Source: Paracoccus mutanolyticus (lineage in GTDB: Bacteria; Pseudomonadota; Alphaproteobacteria; Rhodobacterales; Rhodobacteraceae). Taken from it: a stretch of DNA of 64,000 bases. The position numbers were made by a program, and so were the translations under genes. Of the stretch, positions 58,298 through 64,000 are shown in pieces (position 1 is the first letter of the stretch; the number at the start of each line of letters is the position of its first letter). The stretch covers positions 868,001 through 932,000 of the forward strand of contig NZ_CP030239.1 in the NCBI RefSeq assembly GCF_003285265.1. Direction: 5' to 3'. The notes beneath the pieces are model-generated. The model ran no database searches and was not told the DNA's origin. It saw nothing but the letters and a program-made list of their open reading frames with translations.

Positions 58298-59194
58298 TCA
58301 CGTCATGACATAGTCGACAGGGACCGGCATGGCAGGAAGCTCCGTCTCGCCCAGGGCCGAGCGCAGATGGATCTCGATCATGGTCGCATAGGCCGAGATC
58401 GGCAGGTTGTTGGGCAGCAAGCCGAAGGGCTCCTCCAGCTCCTCGCCCAGGGCGTCAAGTCCGAAGAACGTATAGGCCACGAGCATGGCGGCCAGCGGGG
58501 TGGACCAGCCCAGCGTGTCGGCAAGGCCGAACGGCAGAAGAAAGCAGAACAGATACGCCGTCCGGTGCAGGAGCAGCGTATAGGCGAAGGGCAAGGGCGT
58601 GTTGGACAGGCGTTCGCAACCGACCAAGGCCTGTGTCAGCCGGCCAAGGCTGTCGTTCAGGCCCAGAGCCTCGACGGCAGCAAGGCGGCCCTGGCGCAGC
58701 AGCCCTCCGACCTGTGCGGCCACGGTGTGCAGGATCGCGTCCGCAGGCTCGGCGAAAAGCGCCGGCTCGCCGGCCTGGCGTGCGCTGGTCTTTTGCCGCA
58801 ACTGCCCGACGGCGGCATGTCCAAAGGCGATGATCGCCGTCAGGATCTCGCGCCGCTCGGGCGAAGGCCCGCCCTGCCCCTGATCCAGGACAACCGTCTG
58901 CCGGGCGATGTCCCGGGCCGACTGGATGATCTGGCCCCAGAGCTTGCGCCCCTCCCACCAGCGATCATAGCAGGCATTGTTGCGGAAGCTGAGGAACACC
59001 GACAGCGCGATGCCGATCAGCGTCATCGGCGCGGGATTGATCCCGGGAACGGTGTCCGGTGCGTGGCGATGCGCGGCCACGACGATCACGGACAGCAGGC
59101 CCACGGCGAAAAGCTGCGGCCAGGTGCGCAGGATGATCGATCCCTTCAGAACGAAGAACAGCGTCAGCAGACCGGGGCGGGAACGGACGATCAT
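58298..59194 (-). CDS. Bestrophin-like membrane channel protein (YneE/RFP-TM family)
   Basis: 298-aa integral membrane protein of the bacterial bestrophin family, pentameric ion channels. Features: helices near the N-terminus (LFAVGLLSVIVVAA and ALSVFLSFRNNACYDRWWEG, the family hallmark with the RWWEGRKLWGQI continuation), and LPFAYTLLLHRTAYLFCFLL. The C-terminal LGEELEEPFGLLPNNLPISA resembles the bestrophin calcium-clasp or acidic cluster. Intact. Confidence 0.88.
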   Translation of the reverse strand: MIVRSRPGLLTLFFVLKGSIILRTWPQLFAVGLLSVIVVAAHRHAPDTVPGINPAPMTLIGIALSVFLSFRNNACYDRWWEGRKLWGQIIQSARDIARQTVVLDQGQGGPSPERREILTAIIAFGHAAVGQLRQKTSARQAGEPALFAEPADAILHTVAAQVGGLLRQGRLAAVEALGLNDSLGRLTQALVGCERLSNTPLPFAYTLLLHRTAYLFCFLLPFGLADTLGWSTPLAAMLVAYTFFGLDALGEELEEPFGLLPNNLPISAYATMIEIHLRSALGETELPAMPVPVDYVMT

Positions 59195-59580
59195 CGCACG
59201 AGACCTTGCATCATGAGAAAGCCCGCATCCTTCCTTCTCGCGGGGCCACGATCAAGAGCAGGCAGCAGCAAAGGCGGGCGGGGCCATCTTGCCGGCGGGC
59301 GTTCGGGCAGGCGTCTAACCGAGGCTAGCTGAGGACCTTTCCCGGCCACCGCCCAAGGCATGCTGGCCCGGCCTTTCAACGCAGACGCGAAACTGGCCTT
59401 GCAGATCGGAAAGTCATGGCTACCATGGAAACGACTCAGCCGGGGCAACCCTTGCCCCGCCCGGCATATCCTGAGCGCCGCCCGATGCGGCCAGTTTATC
59501 GGTTTCCCGGTTAATCCTTCACGACAAAACTGCCCTTGCCGTTCCGAATTCATCCGAACCCAGCACATCAGGAAGCATCC
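59195..59580. other. Intergenic region, no gene seen
   Basis: 386 nt between the bestrophin-like gene and the small membrane protein gene. Small ORFs on both strands lack family features. CCGGGGCAACCCTTGCCCCG (59443-59462) is a good stem-loop (CGGGGCAA / TTGCCCCG) but has no T run. The rest is unremarkable and presumably holds the promoter for the downstream genes. Confidence 0.4.
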
Positions 59581-59718
59581 ATGTCCAATCGTATCTTTAT
59601 TGCCCTGGCCGTGATCGTGCTGGCCATTGTGGTGCTTTATGCGGTCATGCCCTCGGGCGGGGACGGGACCGCCCCGGCTCAGGACAGCGGCAATCCTCAT
59701 GCCATCGACCAGGATTGA
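59581..59718 (+). CDS. Small single-span membrane protein
   Basis: 45 aa: MSNRIFIALAVIVLAIVVLY forms one membrane helix, then a polar tail rich in Gly, Asp and Ala (QDSGNPHAIDQD). AGGAAGC before the ATG could be a ribosome binding site. It ends 26 nt before the glucose dehydrogenase gene on the same strand, so an accessory role there is possible but only inferred from position. Confidence 0.6.
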   Translation: MSNRIFIALAVIVLAIVVLYAVMPSGGDGTAPAQDSGNPHAIDQD

Positions 59719-59744
59719 TCGAAGATCGCCAAGGGGAAAAAATC

Positions 59745-62104
59745 ATGCTTTCAGTCACCGCAGCACTCTTTGCTCTGATCGGGATCGCTTTGGCCGCGCT
59801 TGGCGGCTGGCTGGCCGTGCTGGGCGGAAGTCCCGCCTATCTGGTGCTGGCCATCGCGATCCTGATCGTGGCCGTCCTGCTGTTTCGCCGCAACGGCGCC
59901 GCCATCGGGTTGTTCGCGCTCACCGTCATCCTGTGGCTCGTCTGGGCGGTGTGGGAGGTCGGCTTCGACTGGTGGCAACTGGCGCCACGCGGCGGGCTGG
60001 TCGTGCTGATGGCCCTTTGGCTTTGTCTGCCGGCGGTTCGGGCCGGGCTTTCCGCGCCCTCGCTCCGGGGCGGGCGGGTCTCGGGATGGCCCGTCGGCAT
60101 CGCTGCGCTGGTTTCGGTCGCGGTGGCAGGCTATGCCATGGTCCAGGACCCGCACGGCATGGACGGCACGCTGAATGCCGAGCCGCGGACCGAGGCGCCG
60201 GCCCTGGGCAATGACGTCCCGCCCGAGGAATGGCACCAGTACGGCCGCACGAATTTCGGCCAGCGCTATTCGCCCCTCGACCAGATCACGACTGCGAATG
60301 TCGCAAACCTGCGCGAGGTCTGGCGCTATCAGACGGGCGACGTGAAGCGCCCCGACGACGTGAACGAGACGACCTATCAGGTGACGCCGCTGAAGGTCGG
60401 CGACAAGCTTTACCTCTGCACGCCCCATAACATCGCGATCGCGCTGGAGGCGAAGACGGGCAAGGAAATCTGGCGCTATGACGCGAATTCGGGAATGAAC
60501 CCGGACCGCCAGCACCAGACCTGCCGCGGCGTGACCTATTGGAACATGGCGGACATGCCGGCAACGACCGCCCCGGCAACGCCCGCCGCGCCCGAGGATT
60601 GCCCGCCCGCGTCTAGATGCCCACCGCCGACGCGCGGCTGATCGCGCTGAACGCCGAGACGGGCGAGGTCTGCACCAGCTTCGCCAACCAGGGCGTGCTG
60701 CGGCTTGAAGCCGGGATGCCCTTCAACCCTGCGGGCTATTACTACTCGACCTCGCCGCCGGTCGCGGTGGCGGGCAAGATCATCATCGGCGGCGCGGTGA
60801 ACGACAACTTCTCGATCCAGTCGCCATCGGGCGTGATCCGCGCCTTCGATATCCGCACGGGGGAACTGCTATGGAACTGGGACAGCGGCAATCCCGACGA
60901 CACCACCCCGATCGACATCGCGGCGGGCGAGACCTATACCGCCAACAGCCCCAACAGCTGGTCGGTGTTTTCCGTCGATGAACAGCGCGGGCTGGTTTAC
61001 ATCCCCCTTGGCAACCAGGTGCCGGACCAGCTGGGCATGGGCCGTTCCCCCGCGGTCGAGGCGCATTCTTCCTCGGTCGTGGCGCTTCGGGTCGACAGTG
61101 GGCAGCAGGCCTGGGTGTTCCAGACGGTGCATCACGACCTTTGGGACATGGACGTTCCGGCGCAGCCGGTCCTGGTCGACCTGACCGTGAACGGCGCGGT
61201 GGTGCCCGCGCTGGTCGCCCCGACGAAACAGGGCGACATCTATGTCCTGAACCGCGAGACCGGCGAACCGATCCTGCCCGTCACCGAAGAGCCGGCCCCC
61301 AAGGGCGCGATCCCCGAGGATTTCACCGCCCCGACGCAGCCGACATCGGCGCTGAGCTTCTCGCCTCCGCCCCTGCGCGAACGCGACATGTGGGGGATCA
61401 CGATCTTTGACCAGCTGATGTGCCGGATCGACTTCAACCGCCTGAACTACGAGGGGCGCTATACGCCGCCCTCGCTCAAGGGGACCATCGTCTATCCGGG
61501 GAACTTCGGCACGTTCAACTGGGGCAGCATCGCCGTCGACCCGCAGCGGCAGGTGATGTTCGGGATGCCGACCTATCTGGCCTTCACCTCGCGCCTGGTG
61601 CCGCGCGCCGACATCCCGCCCAAGGGCGAGGGCGAGAAAGCCAGCGAACAGGGCCTGAACCGGAACGAAGGCGCGCCCTATGGCGTGGTCATGGGGCCGT
61701 TCCTGGGCAAGCTGAAGGTCCCCTGCCAGGCGCCGCCCTGGGGCTATGTCGCGGGCGCCGACCTGACGACGGGCCAGATCGCCTGGAAGCACCGGAACGG
61801 CACCGTCCGCGACATGACGATGCTGCCCCTGCCCTTCAAGCTGGGCGTGCCGGGTATTGGCGGGCCGATCATCACCGCGGGCGGCGTGGCCTTCCTGGCG
61901 GCCGCGGTCGACGATTTCATCCGGGGTTACGACCTGACCACCGGCGCGCAACTGTGGCAGGCGCGGCTGCCCGCGGGTGGCCAGGCGACGCCGATGACCT
62001 ATGAACAGGACGGGCGCCAGTTCGTGGTGATCGTGGCGGGCGGGCATGGCTCGGTCGGAACGAAACCCGGCGATTACGTCATCGCCTATGCGCTGGAGCA
62101 ATGA
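59745..62104 (+). pseudogene. gcd: Membrane-bound PQQ-dependent glucose dehydrogenase, frameshift plus stop
   Basis: Quinoprotein oxidising glucose to gluconolactone in the periplasm and passing electrons to ubiquinone. The N-terminal frame has five membrane helices (first ALFALIGIALAALGGWLAVL) and EEWHQYGRTNFGQRYSPLDQ and TCRGVTYWNM. Near 60600-60615 it breaks. The expected EDCPRRV-x-MPTADARLIALNAETG needs a frame change and would also read a TAG just before MPTADAR. The remaining part to 62104 is clean, with TVHHDLWDMDVPAQPVLVDL, GTFNWGSIAVDP and LPAGGQATPMTYEQDGRQFV. Two lesions within 15 nt suggest a local error or a true knock-out. Confidence 0.87.
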
Positions 62105-62273
62105 CCTTGCGGCATGAGCGCGCCCCGGCAGCTAGCTGGCGCGGGACCTTGACATCGGTCCTTCCTGCAGCGGCATCGAACGCGTTCCGCGCGGCAATAT
62201 GCCGCGCGGATCTCAAATCCCTGGCGCGGTCAGGGCCGTGCGCCTATAGATCCGACATGCAATCGGGTTCCTG

Positions 62274-62708
62274 ATGCGACAGCTTGGCAGATCCTTTCCT
62301 TGCACCAGCCCGGCCCCTGGCCGGATGCTGGCGCTGGTCTTGGTCCTGCCCTTCGTGCTGCTCTCGCTGATGGCGCAGGGCACGATGGTGGCGCAAGGCA
62401 CGACGCCCGACAGCTTCATGGTCGTGCTGTGCGCCGATCACATGCCGGTCGAGATGGTGCTGGACGAGGACGGCGATGTCGTTCCGGCCGATGAGTACCG
62501 CGTCCGGCAAGGCGAACCTGTCCCCAAGACGCCGAAACCGCCCTGCGATTGGTCGGTGCATGCCCAGCCCCTGCTGGACGCGGCCCCGGTCCCTGCTGTC
62601 GCCAGCGTGACCCTGGGCCGCCCCGCCGATCTGGTTTCGGCGCATGCGCTGGCCGTGCTGCGCGCCGAGGTGCTGACCCCTTCGGCACGGAGGCCTCCTG
62701 CCCCGTGA
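62274..62708 (+). CDS. DUF2946-like small protein, probable copper-related
   Basis: 144 aa. A hydrophobic N-terminal signal or membrane segment (ALVLVLPFVLLSLMAQG) follows a short basic start. Then come VVLCADHMPVEMVLDEDGDV and PPCDWSVHAQPLLDA, with Cys/His pairs like those of DUF2946 proteins that accompany copper genes in this order. The match is weak and the assignment rests partly on the two copper genes that follow. Start at ATG 62274. Confidence 0.55.
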   Translation: MRQLGRSFPCTSPAPGRMLALVLVLPFVLLSLMAQGTMVAQGTTPDSFMVVLCADHMPVEMVLDEDGDVVPADEYRVRQGEPVPKTPKPPCDWSVHAQPLLDAAPVPAVASVTLGRPADLVSAHALAVLRAEVLTPSARRPPAP

Positions 62709-62750
62709 ACTGATGCCTCAAGCGGCAAATCCTTCCCGAGAGGAAACCCC

Positions 62751-63257
62751 ATGAAATCCGATATTCTGGCCGCCCCGCTTCTGGGCGCGCTTTTCCTTGG
62801 CATCCTTGGCACGGGCGCCGTGGCGGACCCCGTCACGCATCAGGGCATGACGCTTTCGGACGCCTATATCCGGGCCATGCTGCCCAAGGCCCCCGTTGCA
62901 GGCGGCTATGTGACCATCCGCAATGACGGCCCGAACGCCGATCGTCTGATCTCGGCCCGCTCGCCGCAGGCTGGTGCGGTGCAGATTCACGAAATGGCCA
63001 TGAATGGCAGCGTGATGAAAATGCGCGAGCTGCCCGACGGACTGGCCATCCCCGCCGGGGAGACGGTCGCGCTGAGGCCGGGCGGCTATCACTTGATGTT
63101 CTTGCAGGTGCCCGAGCCCTTCGCCGAGGGGCAGACGGTCGAGGCGACCCTGGTCTTCGAGAAGGCGGGCACGGTCGCCCTGACCTTCGATGTTCGCGCC
63201 ATGCGTCCCGCCCCCGCCGCCCACCAGGGTCACGATGCGGGGCATTCGGGCCACTGA
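62751..63257 (+). CDS. Periplasmic copper chaperone PCuAC
   Basis: 168-aa periplasmic Cu(I) chaperone delivering copper to cytochrome oxidase. Signal peptide (LLGALFLGILGTGAVA), then the cupredoxin-like domain with the metal motif HEMAMNGSVMKMREL and GGYHLMFLQV, which gives the conserved H-M ... M ... H-M ligand set. The C-terminal tail AAHQGHDAGHSGH adds extra His ligands. ATG at 62751 with GAGAGGAAACCCC upstream. Intact. Confidence 0.9.
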   Translation: MKSDILAAPLLGALFLGILGTGAVADPVTHQGMTLSDAYIRAMLPKAPVAGGYVTIRNDGPNADRLISARSPQAGAVQIHEMAMNGSVMKMRELPDGLAIPAGETVALRPGGYHLMFLQVPEPFAEGQTVEATLVFEKAGTVALTFDVRAMRPAPAAHQGHDAGHSGH

Positions 63258-63315
63258 TGGTCCGTCCCAGCCGTTACCGGCCTGCCCCGGGCAGGCCTTG
63301 CAGATGCGAGGACAG

Positions 63316-64000
63316 ATGTCTCACTCCAGCATTTCCGCTCGCCCGGCCATGGGCCTGAGCGATCTTTACCGGGCTGTCTGGCGCTGGCATTTTTATGCCG
63401 GGCTGCTGGTCCTGCCCTTCATGATCACCCTTTCGATCACCGGCGCGCTGTATGTCTATCACGACGAGATCGACAACTGGTTCCATGCCGACCTCAAGCG
63501 CGTGCAGGTGCAGGACAGCCAGCGGCTGGCGCCTTCGGCCCTGGTCGCCTCGGCTCTGGACGCGGTGCCGGGCAAGGCGGTGAAATATACCGACCCCGCC
63601 GATGCGGGGGCTTCGACCGAGATCACGGTTGCCACGGAGGCGGGCAAGATGGCGGTCTATGTGAACCCCTATGACGGGCTTGTCCTGGGCGCGATGCCGG
63701 ACAGATCGACCCTGATGTGGACGGTGCGCACCCTGCACAGCTTCAAGTATTTCGGAACCTATGCGCGCTATATCATCGAAATCGCGGCGGGCTGGTCGAT
63801 CCTGCTGGTCGGCACCGGCATCTATCTGTGGTGGCCGCGCGGGCAGAGGGGCGGCGTGGTCTCGGTCCGGGGCAACCCGCATCGGCGGGTGTTCTGGCGC
63901 GACCTGCATGCGGTGACGGGGCTCTTTGTCGGCGTCTTCATCGTCTTTCTTGCAATCACGGGAATGCCCTGGTCGGGGGTCTGGGGCGGCAAGGTCAATG
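63316..64000 (+). CDS. PepSY-associated membrane protein (cut by window end)
   Basis: Start of a PepSY_TM family protein, seen in copper and iron reduction loci. 228 residues are visible: DLYRAVWRWHFYAGLLVLPF (first helix), ITGALYVYHDEIDNWFHADL, a PepSY-like periplasmic stretch, then LHSFKYFGTYARYIIEIAAG and GTGIYLWWPRG, and a third helix LFVGVFIVFLAITGMPWSG. ATG at 63316; 63304 is an in-frame alternative. Follows PCuAC by 58 nt. The rest lies beyond the window. Confidence 0.85.
   Translation, partial: MSHSSISARPAMGLSDLYRAVWRWHFYAGLLVLPFMITLSITGALYVYHDEIDNWFHADLKRVQVQDSQRLAPSALVASALDAVPGKAVKYTDPADAGASTEITVATEAGKMAVYVNPYDGLVLGAMPDRSTLMWTVRTLHSFKYFGTYARYIIEIAAGWSILLVGTGIYLWWPRGQRGGVVSVRGNPHRRVFWRDLHAVTGLFVGVFIVFLAITGMPWSGVWGGKVN

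Overview
The window looks like chromosome of a high-GC alphaproteobacterium of the Rhodobacteraceae, most likely Paracoccus or a close relative. The grounds are the gene order ybgC-tolQ-tolR-tolA-tolB-pal-cpoB-tilS-ftsH, the sulfite reductase/DUF2849/DUF934 cysteine operon, the run of three peptide deformylase-like genes near fmt, and the overall codon use. This is inferred from protein families; no search was run.

Layout. 0-8.3 kb: the Tol-Pal envelope operon with tilS and the start of ftsH, all on the minus strand. 8.4-12.5 kb: a conserved hypothetical, succinyl-CoA:3-ketoacid CoA transferase (scoAB), a DUF488 protein and a gamma-glutamyltransferase. 12.6-16.2 kb: topA and ferredoxin-NADP reductase. 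16.3-20 kb: assimilatory sulfur operon (DUF2849, cysI, cysH, DUF934) facing a divergent Lrp/AsnC regulator. 20-24.8 kb: hisC, a lone Lrp-type ligand-binding domain, a MATE exporter, an L,D-transpeptidase and a MalY/PatB aminotransferase. 24.8-30.4 kb: three deformylase-type genes, two alpha/beta hydrolases and fmt. 30.5-41.4 kb: hrpB, a wrecked RTX-type gene, ycjX/ycjF-like genes, pbpC, arfB, a Nudix hydrolase and a phosphate permease. 41.6-55.9 kb: an accessory organosulfur-type cluster. It holds two DszA/SnaA-type flavin monooxygenases, a complete Liv-type ABC transporter with two tandem binding proteins, two DszC/SfnB-type flavoproteins, and remnants of an FMN reductase and an amidohydrolase. 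56-64 kb: an AAA ATPase, a PHB-depolymerase-type esterase, a DUF1127 protein, a bestrophin-like channel, a PQQ glucose dehydrogenase, and the start of a copper-handling group (DUF2946-like, PCuAC, PepSY).

Two things stand out. First, about ten copies of a modular intergenic element recur between 8 and 37 kb. Each is a mini-hairpin (3-nt loop in the clearest copies), often with a larger G/C hairpin, followed by a conserved box beginning GGRTATTTGG. Stem sequences differ between copies but stay complementary, and eight of ten copies sit directly 3' of a stop codon in sense orientation. No copy was seen in the right-hand 27 kb. Second, about twenty genes, including housekeeping ones (pal, tolA, hisC, hrpB, pbpC), carry small indels. 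Some are clear one-base losses in homopolymers and some pairs compensate each other, so assembly error is the likelier cause than mass gene death. Broken genes are reported as such, with the reading-frame evidence.
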